Below, piece after piece: positions 28,698 through 36,323 of a DNA stretch of 64,000 nt. The notes below the pieces were generated by a model. It saw nothing but the letters and a program-made list of their open reading frames with translations. It did no database searches and had not been told where the DNA came from. This DNA is from CAWGMT01 sp963823675 (lineage in GTDB: Bacteria > Planctomycetota > Planctomycetia > Isosphaerales > Isosphaeraceae): contig CAWGMT010000011.1 in NCBI GenBank assembly GCA_963823675.1, positions 895,349-959,348 of the forward strand, given 5' to 3'. The translations under genes and the position numbers were made by a program. Numbering within the stretch: the stretch's first letter is position 1; every line of letters starts with the position of its first letter.

Positions 28698-30191
28698 ATG
28701 TGGATTCGCCAATGTGAGCTGGATGCCGAGGCCGACCTTCTGCCGCCGGTCCCGTCCCGGATCTCTTCCAACGAAGAGTTCGTCCCCCCGCCGCAGTCGG
28801 CCGAGCAAAAAGCCTACGAGTCGCGGCTGGCCGAAATCAGTGAACGCGTCGCCAAGCGGCAGGGCCGCTCCCGTCGCGAGTTCCTCCGTAGCGGCAGCGG
28901 CATGGCCGCGGCGCTCCTGGCTCTCAACCAGGTCTTTGGCGATTCTTACCAGGTCGAGGCCGCCGAAGTCGATGATCCGCAGGCGTTCGAGGAAAAATGG
29001 CCCAAGGACCAGTTCGTCTTCGACATCCAGACCCACCACGTCGATGTTTCACGCAAGTGGTACGACGACACCGACACGGGCCGGGGCATCAAGTCGTTCT
29101 TCCTTATGCTCCGGCGTGAGGCCAAGACACTTGATCAAGCCGTGGAGCTCCTGAACCGAGCGCATTACGTCAAGGAGGTCTTCGGCGACAGCGATACCGT
29201 CATGGCGGTCATCAGCGGCGTGCCGAGCCGCGACTGGGACAAGAACCCGCTGCCCCCCGATCAGATGGTCGCCACCCGCCGCTTCGTCAACGAGCTGGCC
29301 GGCTCGAAGCGCGTCCTCTCCCATGGCCTGCTCCGCCCCAACCTCGGGCCGAAAGAGTTCGAGGAAATGGAGCGCCAGGTCAAGGACCTCAAGATCGATG
29401 CCTGGAAGATGTACACCGGCGCCGAGATCGGCGAAAAGGCGTGGCGCATGGACGACGAAAAGGTCGCATATCCCTTCTGGGAAAAGACCAGGGCCCTGGG
29501 GATCAAGAACCTCTGCGTTCATAAAGGACTGCCGCTGGGGGCCTTCAACGAGCAGGCCTGCCGGCCGGTCGACCTGGAGAAGGCGGCCAAGGACTGGCCC
29601 GACCTCAATTTCATCGTGTACCACTCAGGGTTCCGCGGGTCGGGCTGGCTCGCCCGGGGAACCGGGATCAAGGTCGTCAACCCGCAAACCAAGGACCCGC
29701 AAGAGATCCCCTGGATCAGCGAGATCCTCCGCATCCTCAAGCGCAACCCGGGGATCAAGAACATCTATTTCGAGCTGGGCAGCACGTTCAATATCCTTTC
29801 GACCTACGCCCCGCGGGCCTGCATGCACATGCTCGGCCAGATGATTCAGACGGCGGGCGCCGACCACGTCCTCTGGGGCACCGATTCGATTTGGAACGGC
29901 AGCCCGCAAAGCCAGATCGAACTGATGCGGCGGTTGAAGATCGCCGATGACCTCGTCGATCGGCATGGCTATCCGCAACTGACCGATGCCATCAAGAACC
30001 AGATCCTGGGCTTGAATGCCGCGAAACTGTTCGGCATCGATGTCGAGGCGCAACGGAAAGCCATCAAGACCGACAAGCTCAGCCTGCTGCGCGAAGGGCG
30101 CCGCTATGACCCGATGACCCGGAGCAACATGCAATACGGCTGGGTCTGGGTCGGCGACGAAGATGCGCCGACGACGCCGGTGGGGGCATGA
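28698..30191 (+). CDS. Tat-exported amidohydrolase-family metal-dependent hydrolase
   Basis: The 497-aa protein starts at ATG 28698. Residues of about 55-80 form a Tat signal (SRREFLRSGSGMAAALLALN), unusually placed after a 50-residue N-terminal extension. The mature domain has a TIM-barrel amidohydrolase-2 pattern: FDIQTHHVDV as the first metal-binding HxH strand, FIVYHSGFRGSGW, and ADHVLWGTDSIWNGSPQSQI with the catalytic Asp. Family members include ACMSD-like decarboxylases and lactone hydrolases; the substrate cannot be read from the sequence. A ribosome-binding AAGGAG precedes the start. Confidence 0.82.
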   Translation: MWIRQCELDAEADLLPPVPSRISSNEEFVPPPQSAEQKAYESRLAEISERVAKRQGRSRREFLRSGSGMAAALLALNQVFGDSYQVEAAEVDDPQAFEEKWPKDQFVFDIQTHHVDVSRKWYDDTDTGRGIKSFFLMLRREAKTLDQAVELLNRAHYVKEVFGDSDTVMAVISGVPSRDWDKNPLPPDQMVATRRFVNELAGSKRVLSHGLLRPNLGPKEFEEMERQVKDLKIDAWKMYTGAEIGEKAWRMDDEKVAYPFWEKTRALGIKNLCVHKGLPLGAFNEQACRPVDLEKAAKDWPDLNFIVYHSGFRGSGWLARGTGIKVVNPQTKDPQEIPWISEILRILKRNPGIKNIYFELGSTFNILSTYAPRACMHMLGQMIQTAGADHVLWGTDSIWNGSPQSQIELMRRLKIADDLVDRHGYPQLTDAIKNQILGLNAAKLFGIDVEAQRKAIKTDKLSLLREGRRYDPMTRSNMQYGWVWVGDEDAPTTPVGA

Positions 30192-30722
30192 AGTCGTAGT
30201 CATCACGCTCCGCGTGATGGTCTTACCTCACGCGGAGCGTGAGGACTACTTCAAGGAGGGGAAAGAAAACGGGGCGCTCGCCGAGGCGGCGCGATGAATA
30301 CGGGAGGAATGCAGTAATCCTCCATCGGCGACCTTTCATCAGCCCGTGTGCGGCGGGATGGGGGTGGCGTGTTGAAACGTTGGCCCTGACCTACAGTTCG
30401 CTCTCAATTTCGGTCGCTCAAAATTCTAGATGGGCATTGTCTGTCCATGTCATTCCACAGTAGAATGACGAACGACGGGATTTCACCGAGCGACCTGGCG
30501 GCTCCCAGTCGACCGGTGGTAACCATTCGAGGTTGGCCGTTGCCATGCGTGCTCTGGCTGCGAGACCATCACGCGGAGCGTGATGACTACTTCAGGCGAT
30601 GCAGATCGGCCGTTACAATGCATGCTCTATCGACTCGTGTGAGAACACGGGATCGGCGATCGAGACCCATCCCGGCCGACGATGCACTTTCCTGGTACGA
30701 CGCCGCGATCGGAACCCGCACC
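30192..30722. other. Intergenic region with REP-like palindromes
   Basis: No gene is supported here. Palindromes of the form atcacgc-tccgcg-tgat occur at 30201-30220 and, with the shared tail gactacttcaagg, at 30228-30256 and 30569-30598. In-frame upstream extension of the TIR-kinase gene to 30447 reads through these repeats and looks non-coding. The promoter of the DGR target probably lies between about 30600 and 30720, but no clear -35/-10 is visible. Confidence 0.6.
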
Positions 30723-33700
30723 ATGATTCGTGAGACTTCTTCCGTCAGCGACCAGGCGCAGGTCTTTGTCAGCTACGCCCGGCTCGACGCCGAGCAGGTG
30801 ATCGCCATCGTGCGCCTGCTGGAGCAAGAAGGGATCACCGTCTGGCGTGACGGCGACCGCATCCTCGGCGGACAATCCTGGTCCGAAGCGATCACGCACG
30901 CGATCGCCCACTCGCGGGTCTTCTTGCTGATGTGTTCGCCGCATTCGCTCGCGTCGGACAATGTGCACCAGGAAGTAGCGCTGGCCTGGGCTCATGAATG
31001 CCGCCGTTACATCCCGGTTTGGCTTTCGCCCGCGATGCCGTTCCCCAAGCAGATCCAGTATGAACTGGTAAGGTGCCAGTGGATCGATGCCCATGCGCAG
31101 CCGCCCGAGCGCTGGTTGCCGCAATTGATCGAGGCGTTGGAGAATCTTGGAGTCGGCACCAAGAATCGAGCGCGGCAGCCGGGCGACGTAAGGCTGGCCC
31201 CGACACCCACACCGAAGCCGGCCGGCGGGTCTGGCGAAGTCGAGCCCGGCCGGCGCGGGCTGCGGTTCCGGCCGGGCGACCGGCCGATCCGCGGCGCCGA
31301 CTGGGAACTTGAGATCCTCCTGGGCAAGGGCGGCTTCGGCGAGGTGTGGAAGGCCAGGCATCCGGATTTGCCCGGGCTGCCGCCGGTGGCCTTGAAGTTC
31401 TGCCTCCAGCTTGACGAGAAGTCTCGGGGCCTGCTCCGCCATGAGGCCGACATCGTGCTCCGCGCCCAGCAGCAGCTCCGAACGAGCGCCAGCGCCAGCG
31501 GCATCGTGCCGCTCCTGAATGCCCATCTGAACAATGACCCCCCTTGCCTGGAATATCCCTATATTGAAGGAGGCACGCTGGTGCGCTTGATCGACGAGTG
31601 CCGCCAGTCGACCGGGTCGCTCAAGCCGGCCCAGGCCCAGCAGATCGTCAAGCGGGTCGCGCAGATCGTGAACGCGGCCCATTCGGCGACGCCCAAGTTG
31701 GTGCATCGCGACTTGAAGCCCTCGAACATCCTGGTGGAGCGCCGGCCGGATGGCAAGATCATACTGCGGGTGACGGATTTCGGCATTGGCGGGCTGGCCG
31801 CCCAGCCGATGCTGGAGCGATCCCGCTCGGAGTCGCTTCAGGAAAACATGGCGTCGGTGCTGACGGGTGCGTATTCGCCGCTCTATGCCTCGCCCCAGCA
31901 GGTGCGCGGCGACAAGCCGGATCCCAGGGACGACGTGTACGCCCTCGGTGTGATCTGGTATCAGCTCTTGACCGGCGACCTGACCACTCCCGCGCCGACC
32001 GGCCGGCGGTGGGTGGATGAGCTTTTGCGGCAAGGAATGAGCGATGCGGCGGTCGAATTGCTTTCTTCATGTTTCGAGAGGAATCCGGCGCATCGGCCCG
32101 ACGACGCCGGTGTGCTGGCCGATCGGCTCGACACGTTACCGCGCTCGGCTTCGGCGAAGCCGGCCGATGCGGCGACCGAACTGCCGATCCGGGAGGGCGA
32201 GGCTCCGTCCGAGCCGGTATTGCGCCGAAGCGCGATCGATCGGGAGGGCGAGGCTCCGTCCGAGCCGGTATTGCGCCCGGGCGACAAGAATCGGAAGGGC
32301 GACGCTCGGATGGAGCCGGCATCGCCCCCCGGCGCGCTAACCCCCATTCCGGCTCGGACGGAGCCTCGCCCTCCCGGAGCCCTCCAAGCCGAGTTTGTGC
32401 CGCGCGGCCAGCGGCCGCAAGCAACTGCTATCTCAGCTCGCTCCAGGCCCGGCTCGGGGTGGTCCGGCGTTTCCCAGCGCTGGGTCGCCGCGGGGCTGCT
32501 GGGTCTTGCCGGATTGCTCGGCGTCATCGTGTACATCGCAACCGACAAGGGCACGATCAAGATCACGGGCAGCGACCCCCGCATGACGGTCCGGATCGAC
32601 GGTCGCGGGTACCGCATCGAAAACCTGGGCCAGCCGATCACGTTTCAAGCGGGCCAGCATGAGCTCGTGGTGAAGCGAGATGGTCTCGAGTTCAAAACGA
32701 AGTCGTTTCAGATCCGGCGCGGGATGGAGACGGTGCTGGATGTGACTTACACCGAGGACGATCCGAGCGGTGCCTGGCCGCCAAAGCCGCCGGACAGCCG
32801 GCGCGGAAACCAACCTGTCAACGGCCGTACCTTCCAACCCCGAATCCCATGCCGAGGCGCCCGCGCCGTCGGATCCCGAATCCATCACGACCCGGGTCGG
32901 GCAGATCAAGCTCAAGCGCATTCCGGCCGGCAAGTTCCTCATGGGCTCTCCCGACGGGGATGGCGACACCGACGAGCATCCCCAGCACGAGGTCCGGATC
33001 ACGCGGCCGTTCTACCTGGGAGTTACGGAGGTGACCCGCGGTCAATTTCGCCTTTTTGTGGACGAGACGGGTTACAAGACCGAAGCGGAGAAAGACGGCA
33101 AAGGGGGATACGGGTGGAATGAAGAAGCGAAAAAGTTCGAGCAGAGCCCGAGGTTTACCTGGCAGAACCCTGGTTTCGAGCAGACGGACGAGCACCCGGT
33201 GGTCAACGTGACCTGGAACGACGCCCAGGAATTCGTCAAGTGGCTGAGTCAGAAGGAAGGGAGGATCTACCGACTGCCGACTGAGGCGGAATGGGAATAT
33301 GCGTGCCGTGCGGGAACGAAAACGGCGTATGTCAGCGGCGATGACGCTGAAAGCCTTGCCGCGTTCGGGAACATCGCGGATGGGACGGCCAAGGAGAAGT
33401 ATCCTGAGTGGACAACGATCGCAGCGCGGGACGGATACGTTTATACGGCGCCGGTGGGCCGGTTTCGCGCGAATGCGTTTGGACTGTATGATATGCACGG
33501 CAATGTGTGGGAGTGGTGCCAGGACTGGTATGATGCGGAGTATTACAAGCAGTCGCCCGGCGATGACCCGCGCGGGCCTCCGGAGGCCTCGTACCGGGTG
33601 ATCCGGGGCGGGTGCTGGCACTTTGTGCCCGGCAGGTGCCGGTCGGCGGACCGCTTCTGGCTCACTCCGGAGAACCGGGACTACGACCTGGGCTTCCGCC

Positions 33701-33726
33701 TGGTCCTAGTTCAGTCTGGTCGCTGA
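30723..33726 (+). CDS. DGR target protein: TIR - Ser/Thr kinase - TM - SUMF1 (C-type lectin fold) fusion
   Basis: ATG 30723 gives about 1000 aa. Residues 10-130 are a TIR domain (VFVSYARLDAEQV, GITVWRDGDRI). Residues of about 190-470 are a Hanks kinase with LLGKGGFGEVWKA, VALKFC, LVHRDLKPSN and VTDFGIGG. A Pro/Glu-rich linker contains REGEAPSEP repeats, and a single helix lies at about 587-609 (WVAAGLLGLAGLLGVIVYIA). The C-terminal SUMF1/formylglycine-type domain (MGSPDGDGDTDEHPQHEVRI, YDMHGNVWEWCQDWYD) ends in the variable region. A frame change near 32805 in the linker is probably an indel. The variable tip would project outside the membrane, with the kinase and TIR inside, so a diversified sensor is likely. 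The fold of SUMF1 matches other DGR targets. Confidence 0.88.
32191..32375 (+). repeat. Palindromic repeat family inserted in the kinase linker
   Basis: A 25-nt unit beginning gggagggcgaggctccgtcc occurs at 32191-32215 and 32242-32266. A diverged copy lies near 32291, and the reverse complement is at 32351-32375. In frame these encode the REGEAPSEP peptides and then ARTEPRPPG. The same unit forms a perfect-arm hairpin between two genes of the lipid locus (52669-52728). It is therefore a dispersed element that has entered coding sequence without breaking the frame. Confidence 0.85.
33584..33714 (+). repeat. DGR variable repeat (VR)
   Basis: This 131-bp stretch at the 3' end of the TIR-kinase-SUMF1 gene aligns without gaps to 35388-35518. 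Seventeen positions differ. Fifteen of them are adenine in the template copy (A to T, C or G). The other two are C to T, one at the fourth codon of the central block and one in the 3' conserved part. Changed codons are mainly template AAC (Asn) codons, giving Tyr, Cys, His-Phe-Val, Asp, Phe-Trp-Leu and Asp-Tyr-Asp in the present protein. The last 22 bp before the final mismatch are identical and would serve as the initiation-of-mutagenic-homology part. Confidence 0.95.
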
Positions 33727-33779
33727 GCTCAAGGCAAATTTCAAGGCGAGTCTAAGAGCGCAGCCGGGCTGCGAGGCTC

Positions 33780-33822
33780 GGCTGGCGGCGCGGCGGAGCC
33801 GCGGGGCGGAGCCCAGCCAGCC
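33780..33822 (+). promoter_or_regulatory. GC-rich inverted repeat downstream of VR
   Basis: Arms ggctggc (33780-33786) and gccagcc (33816-33822) enclose further complementary sequence (gcggagccgc). The structure begins 65 bp after the VR. In characterised DGRs a hairpin/cruciform just beyond the VR helps target recognition, so this is a candidate for the same role. It could also act as a terminator of the target gene. Confidence 0.5.
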
Positions 33823-33903
33823 GTGGCCGAAGCGAGCCCGGCGGAGCGGGTGGGGGCCGAGTGCGGTATTGCGGACCCAAATCTACACAGCATGCATGCA
33901 ATC

Positions 33904-34401
33904 ATGCCATATCAGATATTTGTTGTGCCGGTGCATGATGACGGATCGGCGATCGCCGAGTTGAACGGTTTCGTGAAAAGCCATAAGGTGCTGAGCGTGG
34001 ATCGAAGATGGGTCAACCTGGGGACGGAATCGTTCTGGAGCTTCTGTGTCGATTACCTGGAGCGAAGCGCGGGCGGGTTACAGACTGGCAAGGGCAATGC
34101 CACACGGGGGAAGGTCGATTATCGCGAGGTGCTGAGCCCCGAGGACTTCGCAGTCTTTGCACGGCTACGGCAGATGCGCAAGGAAATCTCCCAAGCCGAG
34201 GCGGTCCCGGTTTACACGGTTTTCACCAACGAACAGCTTGCGCAGATGGTGCGGACCCGAGCCACTACCAAGGCCGCGCTGGAAAAGATCGCCGGGGTCG
34301 GCGACGCGCGAATCGAAAAGTATGGGCCTCGGTTCCTCGAGTTGCTGGGGAAGCAATGGGTTGGGGCCGTAACCGATGAGGCGCACGGGAAACCTGTTTG
34401 A
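33904..34401 (+). CDS. DGR accessory protein with HRDC domain
   Basis: ATG 33904 (MPYQIFVVPVHDDGSAIAEL) is the likely start, although in-frame ATGs lie upstream. The 165-aa protein begins with a beta-rich module containing FVKSHKVLSVDRRWVNLG and SFWSFCVDYLE. It ends with an HRDC helical domain (FARLRQMRKEISQAEAVPVY, ALEKIAGVGDARIEKYGPRF). HRDC proteins replace the Avd protein as the accessory factor in one branch of DGRs and probably bind the template RNA or cDNA. The stop overlaps the reverse transcriptase start by 26 bp, so the two are translationally coupled. Confidence 0.85.
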   Translation: MPYQIFVVPVHDDGSAIAELNGFVKSHKVLSVDRRWVNLGTESFWSFCVDYLERSAGGLQTGKGNATRGKVDYREVLSPEDFAVFARLRQMRKEISQAEAVPVYTVFTNEQLAQMVRTRATTKAALEKIAGVGDARIEKYGPRFLELLGKQWVGAVTDEAHGKPV

Positions 34402-35389
34402 GCAAGTGGTCAACCGCGAGAACCTGCGGCTCGCAGTGAGCAAGGCGCTCCGCGGCAAGCGCTCGCGCTATGACGCCCGACAGTTTGTCGCGAACCTGGA
34501 CGAGAATCTCGATTGGATGCGGTTGACTCTGGTGCGCGGTGACTTCCCCCTGGGAATCTATCACCAGTTCACGATCTTCGATCCCAAGGAACGGTTGATC
34601 ACAGCGCCCTGTTTTCGGGAGCGCGTCTTGCATCACGCGGTCATCAACGTTTGCGAGCCGGTTTTTGAGCGATGGTTGATTGTCGATAGCTTTGCGTGCC
34701 GGCGGGGTAAGGGCCGGCTCGCCGCCTTGAGCCGGTCCCGGTCCTTCGCCGTCCGGTTTCCTTTCTTTCTCAAGCTCGACATCCGGAAATATTTTGCAAG
34801 CATCTCCCATCAGATTCTGAGCGCCAAGCTGGAGCGGTTGTTCAAGGACCGATGCCTGCTCAATCTCCTCAACCGGATCATTGCGGGCTTCGAATCCTCG
34901 CCCGGCCGTGGGCTGCCGATCGGCAGCCTCAGCTCGCAGCATTTCGCCAACTTCTATTTGGGCTCGTTCGATCGCTTCGTGAAGGAACAACTTCGCGTCA
35001 AGGGCTACGTGCGCTATATGGACGACTGCGCCTTGTGGGGAGAATCGAGTGCGGAGGTGGCGGCTTGCCTTGACGCGTCGCGCGCCTTTCTGTCGGCCCA
35101 GCTTGGCCTCGATCTGAAGGCAGATCCTTACATCAACCGATCGGACCATGGTCTCGATTTTCTGGGGTGCCGCGTATTTCCCGGCCGCCTTGTGCTCAAC
35201 CGGCGCAGCCGCGTCCGGTTTCGGCGGAAATTGAAGGCACTCGAGGAGGCTTATCTGCTGGGCCGGATCGCCGAATCGGTGCTCCAGCAACGTGCGACAG
35301 CACTGGTTGCGTTTACCCGCACTCCGCGCCTTTCGAGTTGGGGTTTCCGCCGGCGGGTGCTACAATCGCTGCCGGTAAGCGGTCAATAG
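34376..35389 (+). CDS. DGR reverse transcriptase
   Basis: ATG 34376 gives 337 aa, a normal DGR RT length. Motif A is FLKLDIRKYF with Asp135. The DGR-type motif IGSLSSQ is at 182-188 ([I/V/L]GxxxSQ, where retrons and group II introns have other residues). The catalytic YMDD is at 214-217 in YVRYMDDCALWG. The C-terminal thumb continues with LDFLGCRVFP and FRRKLKALEEAYLLGRI. The enzyme would copy the template repeat RNA with adenine-specific errors and so rewrite the VR of the target gene. It lies between the accessory gene (26-bp overlap) and the template repeat, which starts at its stop codon. The frame is intact. Confidence 0.95.
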   Translation: MRRTGNLFEQVVNRENLRLAVSKALRGKRSRYDARQFVANLDENLDWMRLTLVRGDFPLGIYHQFTIFDPKERLITAPCFRERVLHHAVINVCEPVFERWLIVDSFACRRGKGRLAALSRSRSFAVRFPFFLKLDIRKYFASISHQILSAKLERLFKDRCLLNLLNRIIAGFESSPGRGLPIGSLSSQHFANFYLGSFDRFVKEQLRVKGYVRYMDDCALWGESSAEVAACLDASRAFLSAQLGLDLKADPYINRSDHGLDFLGCRVFPGRLVLNRRSRVRFRRKLKALEEAYLLGRIAESVLQQRATALVAFTRTPRLSSWGFRRRVLQSLPVSGQ

Positions 35390-35518
35390 GCCTCGAACCG
35401 GGTGATCCGGGGCGGGAGCTGGAACAACGAGCCCGGCAGGTGCCGGTCGGCGAACCGCAACAGGAACACTCCGGAGAACCGGAACAACAACCTGGGCTTC
35501 CGCCTGGTCCTAGCTCAG
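35388..35518 (+). repeat. DGR template repeat (TR)
   Basis: The template begins within the RT stop codon and matches the VR over 131 bp. It contains 30 adenines, of which 15 differ in the VR. AAC triplets dominate the mutable part. Translated in the target frame it reads SNRVIRGGSWNNEPGRCRSA then NRNRNTPENRNNNLGFRLV, the Asn-rich form expected for a template whose adenines are to be randomised. The 3' part (ctgggcttccgcctggtcct) is shared exactly with the VR. Confidence 0.95.
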
Positions 35519-35598
35519 CAGACGTGGTGGATTCCGCGCCAGACTGAACCGACCGCTTTCCGGTCCCGGCATCCTCGGGTGCCGGGCAAACGATTGCA

Positions 35599-35644
35599 GG
35601 CCCGCCCGGTGCTGGTAGCCGCGAGCGAAGGCTCCGGGCGGGCC
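35599..35644 (+). promoter_or_regulatory. Perfect 11-bp inverted repeat after TR
   Basis: The arms ggcccgcccgg (35599-35609) and ccgggcgggcc (35634-35644) are fully complementary with a 24-nt loop. The structure starts 81 bp after the TR. It may terminate or stabilise the template RNA. No T-run follows, so a simple intrinsic terminator is less likely. Confidence 0.5.
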
Positions 35645-35701
35645 GTCTCCAAGGCCGCCGGTCGAAGCCCGCCCAGCTTTGAGCCTCTTTCGATATGTCC
35701 C

Positions 35702-35935
35702 CAGCCCGCAGAGCGGGCGGCAATGCAATAGCATGGGGCGTGAGCCCCATGAGAGAGAGGCGTGAGCCCGATGAGAGCGAGGTTGCAGGTCAGATTATGC
35801 CTCAGCCCGCGAAGCGGGCGGCATTGCAATAGAATGGGGCGTGAGCCCCATGAGCGAGAACGAGAGCGAGGCGATCCGATTCATGCCGCAGCCCGCGGAG
35901 TGGGCGGCATTGCAATAGCATGGGGCGTAAGACCT
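35702..35935 (+). repeat. Three REP-like direct repeats
   Basis: Units at 35702-35751, 35803-35852 and 35889-35935 share cagcccgc-(g)a(g/a)-gcgggcgg, then caatgcaatagcatggggcg and tgagccccatgag. Each contains a short hairpin (gcccgc/gcgggc) and a second one (ggggcgtgagcccc). They precede a transposase remnant. Confidence 0.8.
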
Positions 35936-36046
35936 ATGCGCGCGGCCATGAGGAGCACCATCGCAAGCCCACGTTTCAAGAGGAGTTCGTGGGGTTTTTG
36001 CATCGGCACGGGATTGAATTTGACGAGCGCTAATTTGTGGGATTGA
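35923..36046 (+). pseudogene. 3' remnant of a Y1 (REP-associated/IS200-like) transposase
   Basis: The frame from 35923 reads GRKTYARGHEEHHRKPTFQE then EFVGFLHRHGIEFDER before TAA 36031. If one base is removed at the TAA, the sequence continues YLWD and stops at 36046. EHHxxxTFQEEFxxFLxRHGIxxDERY is the characteristic C-terminus of Y1 HUH transposases. The N-terminal domain with the HUH motif and catalytic Tyr is absent. The remnant lies between REP-like repeats of opposite orientation, the arrangement seen around RAYT genes. Confidence 0.6.
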
Positions 36047-36060
36047 GGGGTAACCGAGCG

Positions 36061-36211
36061 GCCTGGGGCTGACGCCGCCAGGCTAATGGAATGCCGCCCG
36101 CTGTGCGGGCTGGGTGAATTCCGGAAATGTGGGCGTGCAAAATGGCACCGCCAACGACCCTGGGGCTGACGCCGCCAGGCTGACGCAATGCCGCCCGCTT
36201 CGCGGGCTCGG
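36061..36211 (+). repeat. REP-like palindromes in inverted orientation
   Basis: Two units (36061-36112 and 36158-36211) each contain cctggggctgacgccgccagg followed by atgccgcccgct-(g/t)-gcgggct. The second part is the reverse complement of the core of the three units at 35702-35935. The first part is itself palindromic (cctgg...ccagg). Confidence 0.75.
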
Positions 36212-36220
36212 AAGCGTGAA

Positions 36221-36297
36221 GCCTCGCACCGGCTGGTCCGGCGTGGGAGCTGCAACAACAAACCCCGCTCCCGATCGGCGAACCGCAACAGCGCAGC
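36221..36297 (+). repeat. Degenerate second TR/VR-like copy
   Basis: Sequence beginning gcctcgcaccggctggtccg and ending ggcgaaccgcaacagcgc parallels the TR at 35387-35465 with about a dozen substitutions and a 3-bp deletion. The conserved pieces include ggagctg-aacaac and cggcgaaccgcaacag. Translation gives SHRLVRRGSCNNKPRS then RSANRNS, again Asn-rich and SUMF1-like. It has no open SUMF1 gene around it and merges into the 3' end of the opposite-strand epimerase gene. Confidence 0.7.
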
Positions 36298-36323
36298 GGC
36301 TCAATCGAGGCTCAGCTCCCAAT

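Noticed and set aside
30447..30722. N-terminal extension of the TIR-kinase ORF
   Set aside because: It reads through REP-like palindromes and has no domain similarity. ATG 30723 precedes the TIR domain closely.
35702..36211. CRISPR array
   Set aside because: The repeats are few, long, palindromic and irregularly spaced, with no conserved-length spacers and no cas genes in the window.
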